Part shown: positions 43,254-53,794 of the stretch, in pieces
Layout of the letters: the number at the start of each line of letters is the position of its first letter
Numbering within the stretch: the first letter of the stretch is position 1
Source: Mycolicibacterium brumae
GTDB taxonomy: Bacteria; Actinomycetota; Actinomycetes; Mycobacteriales; Mycobacteriaceae
Assembly (NCBI RefSeq): GCF_025215495.1
Contig: NZ_CP104302.1
Coordinates: forward strand, 2,976,001 to 3,040,000
Direction of reading: 5' to 3'
Length of the DNA stretch: 64,000 nucleotides
Notes under the pieces: model-generated
Told to the model about the DNA's origin: nothing
What the model saw: only the letters and a program-made list of their open reading frames with translations
Database searches by the model: none
Program-made: the position numbers and the translations under genes

Positions 43254-44621
43254 TCAGAACACATATCGAGCCACCTGGCCGGCGCGCAGCACACCGTCGG
43301 GGTCATACCGCTCGGCCAGCGCCGCCAGCTGATACAGCGTGTCATCGTCGTAGCAGCGAGCCAACCGCGAAGGGTCAGAAGCCGGGGCGAAGTTCGGCAG
43401 CTGCCGGCCCGTCGACCACGGCCCCAGCGCCTGCAGGACCGCGGCCGCGTGCCCGCGCACCTGCTCGGCGAGCTCCGGGACGGGAATGCCGATGGTGGTC
43501 ACTGCGAAGGCGGCGTCACGGTGGCAGAACGCGCTGCGTTGCCGCGGCCAGCGCGCGTACGCGCCGCCGAGCTGGCGGACCTCCACCAAGGCCTGCAGGG
43601 ATCCGGCCCGGGGCCCGGCCAGCCGCAACAACTCGCAGACCGCTTCTTCCGGCAGGCCGGAGAGCAGCGCATGGTCCTCGTACACCGGCATCGGGTGCGG
43701 CGGGTCGGCGTGCACCGCGCCGATCGCTGCGTACGGCAGCACTTCGACGGCGTCCAGTAGCGCCGGCGCGACGGCCCGAATCGGGGTCAGCAGGTCCAGC
43801 GCCTCGCCGCGGTCCCCCACCGCGGCGAACCGCACCGCGATCACGAAGCGCCCAGCGAGTGCCGGCGGGGCCTCGGGCGCGTCCGGGGCCTGCAGGAGCG
43901 CAACCGAGGTGCTGACCGACTCCGGCAGTCCGGGGCACCACTGGGACCATGCGCGCAGTACGTTTTCGGCGTAGTCGCCGTCGAAGTAGATTGCCCCGCC
44001 GTAGAATTCGGGCAGTTCCGGCAGGTCGATCTCGACGGCGGTGACGATGCCGAGCGTGGCCTTGCCGCCGCGCAATCCCCAGAACAGATCCCCGTGCCGC
44101 TCGGGCGACACCTGCAGAATCTCCCCCGTTCCGGTCACCACCTCGAAGGACCGCACGTGGTCCGAGGACAGTCCGAAGGTCCGCACCAACGGCCCGATCC
44201 CGCCGCCGGTCAGGAAGCCGACCACCCCCACCGACGGGGCGGAGCCGCACAGTGGCGCCAGGCCGTGCGGGGTGGCCGCGTCCAGCACGTGCTGCCAGCT
44301 GGCTCCGGCGCCGACCCGGGCGGTGCGCCCGAGGACGTCGACGGCGACGTCGGTCATGTCGCCGGTGTGCACCAGGATGCTCTCCGGTCCCACCGGTAGC
44401 GCGCCGTGCCCGGTCGCGGCGACGGCGACGGTGGCGCCGACCGCGCCCGCGTGCCGGACGGTCGCGGCCACGTCGGAGGCGCTGCGCGGGAAGACCACCA
44501 TCCGCGGCGCCACCTCGACGGCGGTGTTCCACGGCGAGCAGCGCAGGTAATCGGGGTCCTCGGGCAGCGCGACAACGCCCTCGATGAGCGAGCCCAGGTC
44601 TTCGTCGGCGGTGACAGTCAT
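43254..44621 (-). CDS. FAD-linked oxidase (BBE/PCMH type)
   Basis: This 455-aa protein starts at ATG 44621. The N-terminal half is the FAD-binding PCMH domain (MVVFPRSASDVAATVRHAGAVG, ATGHGALP, GAGASWQHVLDAA, GSAPSVGVVGFLTGGGIG). The C-terminus ends in a berberine-bridge-enzyme-like segment (YDDDTLYQLAALAERYDPDGVLRAG). Such flavoproteins oxidise sugars, alcohols or secondary metabolites. The GHGA segment offers the His that carries covalent FAD in this family. It is followed upstream by a SARP-type regulator on the same strand, 76 bp away. The substrate is unknown. Confidence 0.85.
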   Translation of the reverse strand: MTVTADEDLGSLIEGVVALPEDPDYLRCSPWNTAVEVAPRMVVFPRSASDVAATVRHAGAVGATVAVAATGHGALPVGPESILVHTGDMTDVAVDVLGRTARVGAGASWQHVLDAATPHGLAPLCGSAPSVGVVGFLTGGGIGPLVRTFGLSSDHVRSFEVVTGTGEILQVSPERHGDLFWGLRGGKATLGIVTAVEIDLPELPEFYGGAIYFDGDYAENVLRAWSQWCPGLPESVSTSVALLQAPDAPEAPPALAGRFVIAVRFAAVGDRGEALDLLTPIRAVAPALLDAVEVLPYAAIGAVHADPPHPMPVYEDHALLSGLPEEAVCELLRLAGPRAGSLQALVEVRQLGGAYARWPRQRSAFCHRDAAFAVTTIGIPVPELAEQVRGHAAAVLQALGPWSTGRQLPNFAPASDPSRLARCYDDDTLYQLAALAERYDPDGVLRAGQVARYVF

Positions 44622-44697
44622 GCCGGTACCGTCGCGCAAGCGTCTTGGCGGGGATTTGGCGCGCAGGTGGGACCGCCCGCACCAAGGAAAATCCAAG

Positions 44698-47600
44698 TCA
44701 GCGGCGGGCGGCGGCGGCCACCCCACGCATCCCAATCCGCTCCGCCTCGTCTGCCAGGGCGTCGTCGCGGGCCGAGGGGTCGAGCTCCAGCGCGAACAGC
44801 CGGCAGCGCAGCACCGACGGCACGCCACCGCTGCGCTGCGCGATGTCGCGGGCCAGTTCCAGATCCCGCCGAGCGCCGTCACGATCACCGACCAGCAGGC
44901 GCAGCCGCGCGGTCGCCAGCGCGACCGGGCCCACCACGCCGACCTGGCCGATCACCGCGATCTCCTGGCGGTGATCGGCCAACTGGGACAACAGTTTCCC
45001 GGCGTGGTCGGTGAGGCCGAACTCGGCGCACAGGTGCGCGAGCAACACCGCCTGTCCCAACGAGCTCCAGAACTGCAGGTCATCGGGTGCGCTGGCCATC
45101 AGTGATTCGGCCTCGTCGCGGGTGTCGCACAGCGCCGAGCGCACCACCGCGACCATGCCCTCTCCGCCGTCGTCGAGGTACTCCTCGAACAGGATCTCCT
45201 CGCCGGCGAGGTCGCCTTCGTCGCGCAGCAGGCAGGCCAGCGCGATCAGGGCGCTGCCCGCGCCGTACAGTTCGGTCTCGCCGTGCACGGCGATGGCGAT
45301 CCGGTGGTGGCGTCTGGCCTCGGCGAGGTCTCCGGACCACACCGCCAGCACCGCCTCCAGCCAGCGCAGTTGCACCCGCAGCACCGGCAGTCGGAGCTGA
45401 TCGCTGCCGCTGATCGCGGCGCGCAGATGCACCCGGGTGCCGTCCAGGTCGGCCAGGTTGAACGTCGCCATGGTGGCCACCGAATGCGCGGTGACGGTGT
45501 CTTCCTGCCTACGGTCGTGCGGTAGGGCGATCAGCTGCTCGGCCCAGTCCAGCGTCTGCCTGCTGTAGACCGCCACGCCAGAGTAGGTCAGCAGCCGGCC
45601 CAGCAGGACGGCCGCGACCGCGTCGGGGTCACCGGAGGCGGTGGCGAGCGCGTCGGCGCGGCCCAGCAACCCCGCGACCACGGCGGGATCGGGGTGGTAG
45701 CAGTTGCCGACCGCCAACGCGGCGTCCACCTGAGCTCCGGCCGACGGATCGTCGGCGGTGAGATCGACTGCCCGGCAGAGGAGTTCGAGAAGCTCGCTGG
45801 GGTCACCTCCCGGCGCGATCCACGGCCAGCCGCCGCTGACGCGCAGCAGTTCGGCGGCGATGCGGCCCGCGGTGGCCCGCCGGCCAGAACGCAGCGCCTC
45901 CTGCAGCGCGCCCGCGGCGGTGTCGAGCACGGTCTGGCCGCGGCCGGCGCGGGCCAGCGCCTGCAGCAGCGCCACGGTCAGCGAGTCACGCTCGGCGGGG
46001 CTGCGCTGATCATCCGGGAGCAGTCCGTAGGCCTGCAGCGCGTTCTCCCACCACCGGGCTGCGGTTTCCGAACTCCATTGCGCGGCAGCATGTTCGGCTG
46101 CCTCTCGGCAGGCGGCGACCACATCGAGCGGCGCGGCCAGCGGCTGCGCGTCGACCAGATGCTGCGCGCGACGCCCCGCGTTCTCCGGGGCGCCGGAGAG
46201 CAGTTCGGCGATCTTCAGGTGCAGCCGCCGGCGGCGCAGCGCCGGCATCCCGGCCAGCAGGTGCTCACGCAGCAGTCCGTGCGCGAATTCGTAAGCGCCG
46301 CAATCGTGGGCGGTCACCAGGATCCGGGCGTCGGCGGCCTCGTCGAGCAGATCGGCCAGCGCGTCCAGGTCCAGCCCGACGGCCGCCCGCAGCAGCGCGA
46401 GCGCCTGGGCGTCGACCCGCTCGCCGATCACCGCCGCGCCGCGCAGCACCTCCAGCAGGTCCGTTTCGAGGCCGGCCAACCGCCGATCCAGCACCGACCG
46501 CACAGCCGACGGGATATCGGCGGCCCGATCCGCGCGGGGCAGCCGCGCGTACTCGCCGACGAAGAACGGGTTGCCGCCGGTGCGTTCGGCGAGCACGGTC
46601 GCTTCGGCGGGGCTCAGCGGCTCCTCGGCGATCCCGTTGGCCAGTGCGGCGACATCGCCGGCGCCGAGGGCGGGCACCTCGAGGTGACGGCCACGGTCGG
46701 TGCGGGCCAAGGTGGTCAACAGTCGCGCGAGTTCCGGAGGGCGGTGGCCGTCGCGCACGGTGATCACCACACCGATCGGTTGCCCGCGCAGCACGCCGGA
46801 CAGATACGCCAGCGCGCCGAGAGTCGCGGCGTCGGCCCACTGGGCGTCGTCGATCACCAGCAGCCGGGGCCGCTCGTCGGCGAGCAGCAGGTGCAGCCGC
46901 TCGTAGACCAGGAAGCGGGCGGTGTCGGGGTCGGTGTCGGCGGGGACGGCGAGCACCTCGTCGGGATCGGAGCCCAGCGCCCGGACCAGCCGGCGCATCT
47001 GCCACCACGGCGGCGCGCCGGACTCATCGGGGCAGTCCACCCAGATCACCGGGCACTCCGCACGCGCCGCGGCCTCTTCGGCCAGCCGGGTCTTGCCGAT
47101 CCCGGGCGGCCCGGTCAGCACCAGCCAACCGGTGTGACCGCCCGCCACCTCGGTGAGAAGGGTTGTGATGGCCTGTAATTCGCGTCCGCGGCCGACCAGT
47201 GCGGCGCCCGCGACCGGATCGCGCTGTCCGGGCGGTTCGGCGACCTCGGCCGGCGCGGGCGCGATGACGTCGGCGGCGCCGGTCCAGGCCGACGGCCGCG
47301 GCCACGTCGTCAACTCCGGGGACTGCGCCAAGATCAGGGTCTGCAGGTCCCGCAGCTCGGGGCCGGGGTCGATGCCCAGTTCGGTGTCCAGATGCTGGGC
47401 GTAGTCGCGGTAGGCGTCCAACGCCTCGGCGGTGCGCCCGGCCCGGTAGGCGGCCAGCATGTGCAGCCAGCACGCCCGGTCCCGCAGCGGCGCGGACCGG
47501 CGCAGCGCCACCGCGTCGGCCAGTGCTTCGGCGGTGCGGCCCAGCGCGAGCAGGGCGGGGATCCGGGTCTCGGCGCATTCGGCGCGCAGCTCTTCGACGC

Positions 47601-48060
47601 GAAGCGACTCGGCGCTCAGCCAGGGCGCGCCGGCGAACTCCGCCAGCAGTGGGGCCTCGGACAGCGCCAGCGCGGCGTCTGTCTCCTCCAGCGCGGCCGG
47701 CCACCGCCCGGATTCTCGGGCGCCCCGGGCGGCCGCGGTGTGCTCAGTGAGCTCGGTCAGGTCGACGCGCGCGCCGTGGGGCAGCGCCAGCCGATAGCCG
47801 GGGGCCTGCCGCACGATCGGCGAACCCGGGCCGTCACCGCGCAGGGCCCGGCGCAGGTTGGAGATGTAGGCCTGCAGGCTGGCGGTGGCACTGGACGGGG
47901 CGTCGTCGTCCCAGACCGCGTCGATCAGCCGGTCGACCGAGACGACCGCGCCGTCGGCCAGCAGCAACACCGCCAGCACGGCCCGCTGCTTGGGCGGCCC
48001 GAGCTCCAGCTGCCGGCCGTCGGCGACGACCTGCAGCGGGCCGAGGAGCTGAAATCGCAC
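44698..48060 (-). CDS. SARP/AfsR-family transcriptional regulator with ATPase
   Basis: This 1120-aa regulator starts at GTG 48060. It has an OmpR-type winged helix (1-95: FQLLGPLQV...KQRAVLAVLLL...VDRLIDAVWDDD), the BTAD domain (about 100-245), an AAA/NB-ARC-type ATPase with Walker A GPPGIGKTR near 315 and Walker B RLLVIDDAQWAD near 400, then about 600 residues of helical repeats. SARP regulators activate biosynthetic or stress genes. The FAD-linked oxidase gene downstream on the same strand is a likely co-transcribed or regulated neighbour. The proteins most similar in layout are mycobacterial EmbR/AfsR-like activators. Confidence 0.88.
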   Translation of the reverse strand: MRFQLLGPLQVVADGRQLELGPPKQRAVLAVLLLADGAVVSVDRLIDAVWDDDAPSSATASLQAYISNLRRALRGDGPGSPIVRQAPGYRLALPHGARVDLTELTEHTAAARGARESGRWPAALEETDAALALSEAPLLAEFAGAPWLSAESLRVEELRAECAETRIPALLALGRTAEALADAVALRRSAPLRDRACWLHMLAAYRAGRTAEALDAYRDYAQHLDTELGIDPGPELRDLQTLILAQSPELTTWPRPSAWTGAADVIAPAPAEVAEPPGQRDPVAGAALVGRGRELQAITTLLTEVAGGHTGWLVLTGPPGIGKTRLAEEAAARAECPVIWVDCPDESGAPPWWQMRRLVRALGSDPDEVLAVPADTDPDTARFLVYERLHLLLADERPRLLVIDDAQWADAATLGALAYLSGVLRGQPIGVVITVRDGHRPPELARLLTTLARTDRGRHLEVPALGAGDVAALANGIAEEPLSPAEATVLAERTGGNPFFVGEYARLPRADRAADIPSAVRSVLDRRLAGLETDLLEVLRGAAVIGERVDAQALALLRAAVGLDLDALADLLDEAADARILVTAHDCGAYEFAHGLLREHLLAGMPALRRRRLHLKIAELLSGAPENAGRRAQHLVDAQPLAAPLDVVAACREAAEHAAAQWSSETAARWWENALQAYGLLPDDQRSPAERDSLTVALLQALARAGRGQTVLDTAAGALQEALRSGRRATAGRIAAELLRVSGGWPWIAPGGDPSELLELLCRAVDLTADDPSAGAQVDAALAVGNCYHPDPAVVAGLLGRADALATASGDPDAVAAVLLGRLLTYSGVAVYSRQTLDWAEQLIALPHDRRQEDTVTAHSVATMATFNLADLDGTRVHLRAAISGSDQLRLPVLRVQLRWLEAVLAVWSGDLAEARRHHRIAIAVHGETELYGAGSALIALACLLRDEGDLAGEEILFEEYLDDGGEGMVAVVRSALCDTRDEAESLMASAPDDLQFWSSLGQAVLLAHLCAEFGLTDHAGKLLSQLADHRQEIAVIGQVGVVGPVALATARLRLLVGDRDGARRDLELARDIAQRSGGVPSVLRCRLFALELDPSARDDALADEAERIGMRGVAAAARR

Positions 48061-48098
48061 CCGCGAAGACTACTGCCCGCCGCGGCGGGCAGCACCTC

Positions 48099-51077
48099 CT
48101 AGTTGGTGTTGTCGTAGCTGTCCATCGCCTCGTTGAGCTTCTGCAGCGCCTCACCGTATTCGGCGAAGTTGCCGGACTGCTGCGCCTGGCGGGCGGCGTC
48201 CATCGCCTTGCCGATCTCGTCCAGCGCGGCGGCCTTCTGCGGCGACAGCGTGACCGGCGAGCCGGGCACCGCGACCGGGGCCGGGGTGTTCGCCTGGCCT
48301 TCGGTCGGCTCGGTGGCCGGCGGCAGCGCCTCGGTCGGAGCCTCGCCGTTGCTCGGGACCGGCCCGGCCGGCGCGGGGCCGGTGGCCGTCGCTCCGGCCC
48401 CACGGCCGAAGATCTGGTCCAGGGCCGCGCGGACCGTCGGGCCGTACCCGACCTCGTCGTTGTAGGACATCGCCACCCGGATCATGCGGGGGTAGCTCGA
48501 CGCGGCGTCACTGGTGCCCGGGGAGGCGAAGATCGGCGCCACGTACAGCAGGCCGCTCTCCCCCACCGGCAGGGTCAGCAGGTTGCCCCAGCGGATCCGG
48601 TTCTGGCCGTCGCGGCCGATCATGCCGAGGTCCTGGCTGATCGCGGTGTCGGTGCTCATCCGGTTGTAGGCGAGCTTGGGGCCGTTGACCTGACCGGGTA
48701 TCTGCAGCACGGTGATCTTGCCGTAGGTCTCCGGGTCGCTGCTGGCGCTCATGTAGGCCGCCAGGAAGTCACGCCGGATCCGGTTCATCGCGCTGGTCAG
48801 CTGGAACGACGCGGTCTTGTTCTCCGCGGCGAGGTTCTGCGCCACGATGTAGTACGGCGGCTGGAAGCTGGAGGCCTGCGGGTTCGGGTCCAGCGGAACG
48901 TCCCAGAAGTCCTGCGCGGCAAAAAACTCCACCGGGTTGTCGACGTGGTACTTGGCCAGCAGCGCCCGCTGGACCTTGAACAGGTCCTCCGGGTAGCGGA
49001 TGTGCTCGGAGAGTTCCTTGCTGATCTCGCTCTTGGGCTTGACGGTGTCGGGGAACACGCTCATCCACGCCTTGAGCACCGGATCGTCCTCGTCCTGCTG
49101 GTACAGCGTGACGGTGCCGTCGTAGGCGTCGACGGTGGCCTTCACCGAGTTGCGGATGTAGGACACCTGCTTGTCCGGGATCAGCCGGTTCATCGCCACC
49201 TCGGTGGAGTCCACCGTGGTCGACGACAGCGACGTCAGCTCCGAGTACGGGTAGTTGTCCAGCGTGGTGTAGCCGTCGATGATCCAGACGATCCGCTTGT
49301 TCACGATCGCCGGGTACGGGCTGGAGTCGGTGGTCAGCCACGGCGCGACCGCCTCGACCCGCTTGGCCGGATCGCGGTTGAACAGCAGCTTGGAGTCCGG
49401 CCCGATCACGTTGGAGAACAGGAAGTTCCGCTCGGCGTACTTGGCGGCGAACACCAGCCGGGACATGTAGTTGCCGATCTCCACACCACCGGTGCCGGTG
49501 TAGGTGTAGTTCTGGTCGTCGTTGTCGAACTCGCGGTCATCGCCGTTGACGCCGACGATGGCGTAATCGGCGGGGCTGCTGGCGATCACCGGGCCGAAGT
49601 ACACCCGCGGCTGGTCCAGCGGCGCCGGTCCAGGCGAGATCACCTTGCCGGCCTGTCCGACCACCGAGGCCAGGAACTCCGGGTAGCCGCCGTTCTGGTT
49701 CGGGTCATTGGCGGTGCCACGCACGGTGTTCGCCGGGCTGGCGATGAAGCCGTTGCCGTGGGTGTACACCGAGTGCCGGTTGATCCAGTCCCGCTGGTTG
49801 TCGATCAGCCGGGACGGGTTGAGCTCGCGGACCGCGACGACGAAGTCACGCAGGTTGCCGTTGTTGTCGGTGTAGCGGTCGATGGCCAGCTGCTCGGGGA
49901 AGCTGTAGAAGTTCTTGCCCTGCTGGAACTGGGTGAACGCCGGGCTGACGATGCCGGGGTCCAGCAAGCGGATATTGCTCACGGTGGCCCGGTCGGCGGC
50001 TATCTGGCCCGCCGAGGTCGGGGTGTTGCCCTCGTAGTTGCGCACCGTGACGTGCTCGTCGGTCAGACCGTAGGCCTGCCGGGTCGCGGCGATGGATCGG
50101 GAGATGTACTCCGATTCCTTCTGCGCGGCATTGGGTTTGACGGAGAACTGCTCGATGACCAGCGGCCAGCCGGCGCCGATGACCACCGAGGACAGCAGCA
50201 GCAGCGCCAGGCCGATCGCCGGGATCCGCAGGTCCTTGAGCACCACCGCGGAGAACACCGCCAGCGCGCAGATGACCGCGATGGCCAGCATGATCATCTT
50301 GGCCGGCAGCACCGCGTTGATGTCGGTGTAACCGGCGCCGGTGAACGGCTTGCCGGATCGGGTGTGGCTGAGCAGTTCGTAGCGGTCCAGCCAGTAGGCG
50401 ACGGCCTTGAGCAGCACCAGGGTGCCCAGCAGCAGGATCAGCTGCAGCCGCGCCGGACGGGTCAGCGCGCCGTCGCGGCCGGACAGCCGGATGCCGCCGA
50501 AGATGTAGTGCCCCACCAGGTTCGCCAGCAGCGCCAGGAACAGCGCGACCATCACCAGGGTCAGCAGCATCCGGTAGAACGGCAGGTCGAACGCGTAGAA
50601 GCCGAGGTCCTTGCCGAATTGCGGGTCGGTGACGCCGAAGTCGCCGCCGTGCAGATACAGCTGGACCCGCGCCCAGTAGGACTGGGTGACCATGCCGGCC
50701 AGGCCGCCGATCAACACCGGGATGCCGATGCCGAAGGTCTTCAGGCGCATCAGCGCGGCGGTGCGGTACCGCGCCACCGGATCCTCGGGCCCGGAGACCG
50801 GCACGAACACCGGGCGGGTCTTGTAGGCCAGGAACAACCCACCGAAGACGATCAGCGCGACGACGACGAACGCCACCAGGAACACCACCACCCGGGTGGC
50901 GATGACGGTGGTGAACACCGAGCGGTAGCCCAGTTCGCCGAACCACAGCCAGTCGACGTAGGTGTCGATGAACCGCGGGCCCACCAGCAGCGCGACCAGC
51001 ACCGCGGCTCCCAAAGCGATCAGAATCCGGCTTCGTCGGTTCAGCGTCGGCATCTTCGCCGTCGGCCGCATCGCCAC
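48099..51077 (-). CDS. UPF0182 family membrane protein
   Basis: This protein of about 992 aa starts at GTG 51077 ([17 protein letters not shown]), matching the N-terminus I remember for M. tuberculosis Rv3193c/Rv0064. There are seven hydrophobic segments in the first about 320 residues (for example [38 protein letters not shown]). A large extracytoplasmic domain (about 330-880) and a Pro/Ala-rich tail ([21 protein letters not shown]) follow. The function is unknown and the family is conserved in actinobacteria. It is first in the conserved block shared with M. tuberculosis. Confidence 0.9.
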   Translation of the reverse strand: MAMRPTAKMPTLNRRSRILIALGAAVLVALLVGPRFIDTYVDWLWFGELGYRSVFTTVIATRVVVFLVAFVVVALIVFGGLFLAYKTRPVFVPVSGPEDPVARYRTAALMRLKTFGIGIPVLIGGLAGMVTQSYWARVQLYLHGGDFGVTDPQFGKDLGFYAFDLPFYRMLLTLVMVALFLALLANLVGHYIFGGIRLSGRDGALTRPARLQLILLLGTLVLLKAVAYWLDRYELLSHTRSGKPFTGAGYTDINAVLPAKMIMLAIAVICALAVFSAVVLKDLRIPAIGLALLLLSSVVIGAGWPLVIEQFSVKPNAAQKESEYISRSIAATRQAYGLTDEHVTVRNYEGNTPTSAGQIAADRATVSNIRLLDPGIVSPAFTQFQQGKNFYSFPEQLAIDRYTDNNGNLRDFVVAVRELNPSRLIDNQRDWINRHSVYTHGNGFIASPANTVRGTANDPNQNGGYPEFLASVVGQAGKVISPGPAPLDQPRVYFGPVIASSPADYAIVGVNGDDREFDNDDQNYTYTGTGGVEIGNYMSRLVFAAKYAERNFLFSNVIGPDSKLLFNRDPAKRVEAVAPWLTTDSSPYPAIVNKRIVWIIDGYTTLDNYPYSELTSLSSTTVDSTEVAMNRLIPDKQVSYIRNSVKATVDAYDGTVTLYQQDEDDPVLKAWMSVFPDTVKPKSEISKELSEHIRYPEDLFKVQRALLAKYHVDNPVEFFAAQDFWDVPLDPNPQASSFQPPYYIVAQNLAAENKTASFQLTSAMNRIRRDFLAAYMSASSDPETYGKITVLQIPGQVNGPKLAYNRMSTDTAISQDLGMIGRDGQNRIRWGNLLTLPVGESGLLYVAPIFASPGTSDAASSYPRMIRVAMSYNDEVGYGPTVRAALDQIFGRGAGATATGPAPAGPVPSNGEAPTEALPPATEPTEGQANTPAPVAVPGSPVTLSPQKAAALDEIGKAMDAARQAQQSGNFAEYGEALQKLNEAMDSYDNTN

Positions 51078-51233
51078 GTGTGCGCTCCTGGTTTCCTCGA
51101 TTGGTGTGTCCCCGTCAGGCGGGTCCCCGTTCAACGAAGACCGGCCGTCCGTGATCGTCGGCTGCCGCCAACTCTACGCAAACTCCCAGGAATGGCATCC
51201 GTGGGCGTCCGGGCGCAGGCCGTTCGGCGCTGC

Positions 51234-52259
51234 TCAGCAGCGTGGCGGTTCCCCGCCGTCGGTGATGGCCTTCAGCGCGTCGACCGCGGTGGTGAGGGTG
51301 TCGACCTTCACCAACTCGATGCCGTCGGGCGCGCCCTGGCGGGCGTCGGTGCAGTTGTCGGCGGGCACCATGAACACCGTCGCGCCGGCTTCGGCGGCGG
51401 CCTCGATCTTGTGGCTGATGCCGCCGATCGGACCGACCTCCCCGCCCGGGGTGATGGTGCCCGAGCCGGCGACGAACCGGCCGCCGTTGAGGTCGCCGTC
51501 GGTCAGCTTGTCGACCACCGCCAGGGAGAACATCAGCCCGGCCGACGGGCCGCCGATATTGGCCAGGTTGAAGGTGATGACGAACGGCACCCACGGCGCG
51601 TCGAGCACCCCGACGCCGACGTAGCCGCGGCCGGCCTCGGGCCCGTCACCCAGGGTGATGGTCGTCGAACCGGGCTCGGCGGTGTTCTTGCGCTGGTAGT
51701 CGATGACGACGTCCTGGCCGGGCTTGGCGCCCTTGAGGCGGTCGGTGAACTCCTCGACGGTGGCGACCGGGTGGCCGTCGACACCGATGAGGGCGTCACC
51801 GGCCTGCAGCTTGCCCTTGGCCGCGCCGTCGTCGGCGACGTTGCGGACCACCGCCAGCTTCGGGTACTTGAGGTAGTCCAGCGCCGCGTACTCGGCGTTG
51901 TCCTCGGAGTTCTTGAAGTCGCTGGCGTTGCCGGCGTCGATCTCGTCTTTGCTCTTGTCAGGCGGGTACACCAGCGCGCGCGGGACGATCTGGTCGCGGC
52001 CCGAGGCCCACATCACCAGCGCCTGGGCCAGGGTCAGGCCGTCGCGCTGGGCGACGGTGGTCATGTTCAGGTGCCCGGCGTACTGCTTGGTCGCCACGCC
52101 TTCGATGTCGACGACCTTCTTGCCGTCGTACTCCCCGAGGGTGTCGAAGGTCGGGCCCGGGCCCAGCGACACGAACGGCACCTTCACGCTGGACAGGAAC
52201 AACCCGAACACCAGAATCGGCGCCAGCGCCACCAGCAGCGTCATGATCCGCCTGTTCAC
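51234..52259 (-). CDS. PDZ and Lon-like (S16) membrane protease, YlbL type
   Basis: This 341-aa protein starts at GTG 52259. It has one N-terminal membrane anchor (IMTLLVALAPILVFGLFL), a PDZ domain (AKGKLQAGDALIGVDGHPVATVEEF) and a C-terminal Lon-type catalytic domain. The Ser-Lys dyad is visible: Ser in GGPSAGLMFSLAVVD (about 237) and Lys in GGISHKIEAA (about 282). The orthologue is Rv3194c in M. tuberculosis. Such proteases act at the outer face of the membrane on misfolded or regulatory substrates. Confidence 0.9.
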   Translation of the reverse strand: MNRRIMTLLVALAPILVFGLFLSSVKVPFVSLGPGPTFDTLGEYDGKKVVDIEGVATKQYAGHLNMTTVAQRDGLTLAQALVMWASGRDQIVPRALVYPPDKSKDEIDAGNASDFKNSEDNAEYAALDYLKYPKLAVVRNVADDGAAKGKLQAGDALIGVDGHPVATVEEFTDRLKGAKPGQDVVIDYQRKNTAEPGSTTITLGDGPEAGRGYVGVGVLDAPWVPFVITFNLANIGGPSAGLMFSLAVVDKLTDGDLNGGRFVAGSGTITPGGEVGPIGGISHKIEAAAEAGATVFMVPADNCTDARQGAPDGIELVKVDTLTTAVDALKAITDGGEPPRC

Positions 52260-52384
52260 GCCGACCACAGTAACCGGCGGCCTCAGGGGCGCCGTGGCCG
52301 CGCGGGTTCTCTGCGAGCGCGGGTTCTCTGAGAGCACAACGATGCCGCGCGCGTGGCGGCGCTTGGACCAGTACCGTTGAGGTC

Positions 52385-53779
52385 ATGGCTGATCTTCCCT
52401 TCGGATTCTCCGCGAGCGGAGACGGCGACGACCCCGACAAGAAGCGTGGCGAGGACCCATTCGGGCTCGGCAGCGGCGGGTTCAACCCCGGCGACCTGGG
52501 CCAGATCTTCTCCCGCCTGGGGCAGATGTTCTCCGGAACCGCGTCGGCGATGGCCTCCGGCGGCGGCGGCGCGGTGAACTACGACCTGGCCCGCCAACTG
52601 GCGTCGAACTCGCTGGGGTTCACCGCCCCGGTGTCCGCGTCGACGACGACAGCGGTGGCCGACGCGGTGCGGCTGGCCGACATGTGGCTGGACCAGGTGA
52701 CCCCGTTCCCCGCGGGCACCAGCAGCGCCGCGGCCTGGACCCCGGCCGACTGGGTGGACCACACGATGGGCACCTGGAAGCGGCTGTGCGATCCGGTGGC
52801 CGAGCAGATCTCGTCGGTGTGGACGTCGGTGCTGCCCGAGGAGGCCAAGGCGATGGCCGGCCCGCTGATGGCGATGATGTCGCAGATGGGCGGGATGGCG
52901 TTCGGCTCGCAGCTCGGGCAGGCGCTGGGCACGCTGAGCAAGGAGGTGCTGACCTCCACCGACATCGGCCTTCCACTGGGACCGGTGGGCGTGTCCGCGC
53001 TGATGCCCGCGGCGATCGACGAGTTCTCCGACGGCCTGGAGCAGTCCAAGAGCGAGATCATGACCTTCCTGGCCGCGCGCGAGGCGGCGCACCAGCGCCT
53101 GTTCGCCCATGTGCCGTGGCTCGCGCCGCAGCTGCTGGGCGCGGTGGAGTCCTACGCCCGCGGCATCAACATCGACATCTCCGGGATCGAGGAGTTGGCG
53201 CAGGGCATCAACCCGATGGCGCTGACCGACCCGTCGCAGATGGAGCAGATCCTCAGCCAGGGCCTGTTCGAGCCGAAGGTCTCCCCCGGGCAGACCGCCG
53301 CGCTGGAGCGGCTGGAGACGCTGCTCGCGCTGATCGAGGGCTGGGTGCAGACCGTGGTCTCCGACGCGTTGGGCGACCGGCTGCCGGGCGCGTCGGCGCT
53401 GGCCGAAACGCTGCGGCGCCGACGGGCCTCCGGCGGGCCGGCCGAGCAGACGTTCGGCACCCTGGTCGGGCTGGAGCTGCGGCCGCGCAAGATGCGCGAG
53501 GCGGCGACGCTGTGGTCGCGGTTGACCGACGCGGTGGGCGCCGACGCCCGCGACGGCGTGTGGGGCCACCCGGACCTGCTGCCGACGTCGGAGGATCTCG
53601 ACGAGCCGGCGGCGTTCATCGACCGGATGGTCGGCGGGGACACCAGCGGGATCGACGACGCGATCGCTCAGTTGGAGAAGGAGTTCGCCGGGGAAGCCGA
53701 GAGCTCTGAAGAGTCCGGCGGGGACGGTGGGTCCGGTGGGGACGAGCCGCCGGCGCCCCCGTCGTCGTCGGAGAAGTAG
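52385..53779 (+). CDS. Zinc metalloprotease-like protein (DUF2342)
   Basis: This 464-aa protein opens with a Gly-rich N-terminus (LPFGFSASGDGDDPDKK). The conserved core has LADMWLDQVTPFP, TPADWVDHTMGTWKRL, GGMAFGSQLGQALG, and the His motif AREAAHQRLFAHVPWL (about 235-250). The layout matches Rv3195-type proteins annotated as zinc-dependent metalloprotease or DUF2342. The C-terminal tail is Ser/Gly/Pro-rich. It is transcribed away from the Lon-like protease gene, and the 125-bp space holds both promoters. The activity has not been shown. Confidence 0.85.
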   Translation: MADLPFGFSASGDGDDPDKKRGEDPFGLGSGGFNPGDLGQIFSRLGQMFSGTASAMASGGGGAVNYDLARQLASNSLGFTAPVSASTTTAVADAVRLADMWLDQVTPFPAGTSSAAAWTPADWVDHTMGTWKRLCDPVAEQISSVWTSVLPEEAKAMAGPLMAMMSQMGGMAFGSQLGQALGTLSKEVLTSTDIGLPLGPVGVSALMPAAIDEFSDGLEQSKSEIMTFLAAREAAHQRLFAHVPWLAPQLLGAVESYARGINIDISGIEELAQGINPMALTDPSQMEQILSQGLFEPKVSPGQTAALERLETLLALIEGWVQTVVSDALGDRLPGASALAETLRRRRASGGPAEQTFGTLVGLELRPRKMREAATLWSRLTDAVGADARDGVWGHPDLLPTSEDLDEPAAFIDRMVGGDTSGIDDAIAQLEKEFAGEAESSEESGGDGGSGGDEPPAPPSSSEK

Positions 53780-53794
53780 GGGCTACTCCCCGCG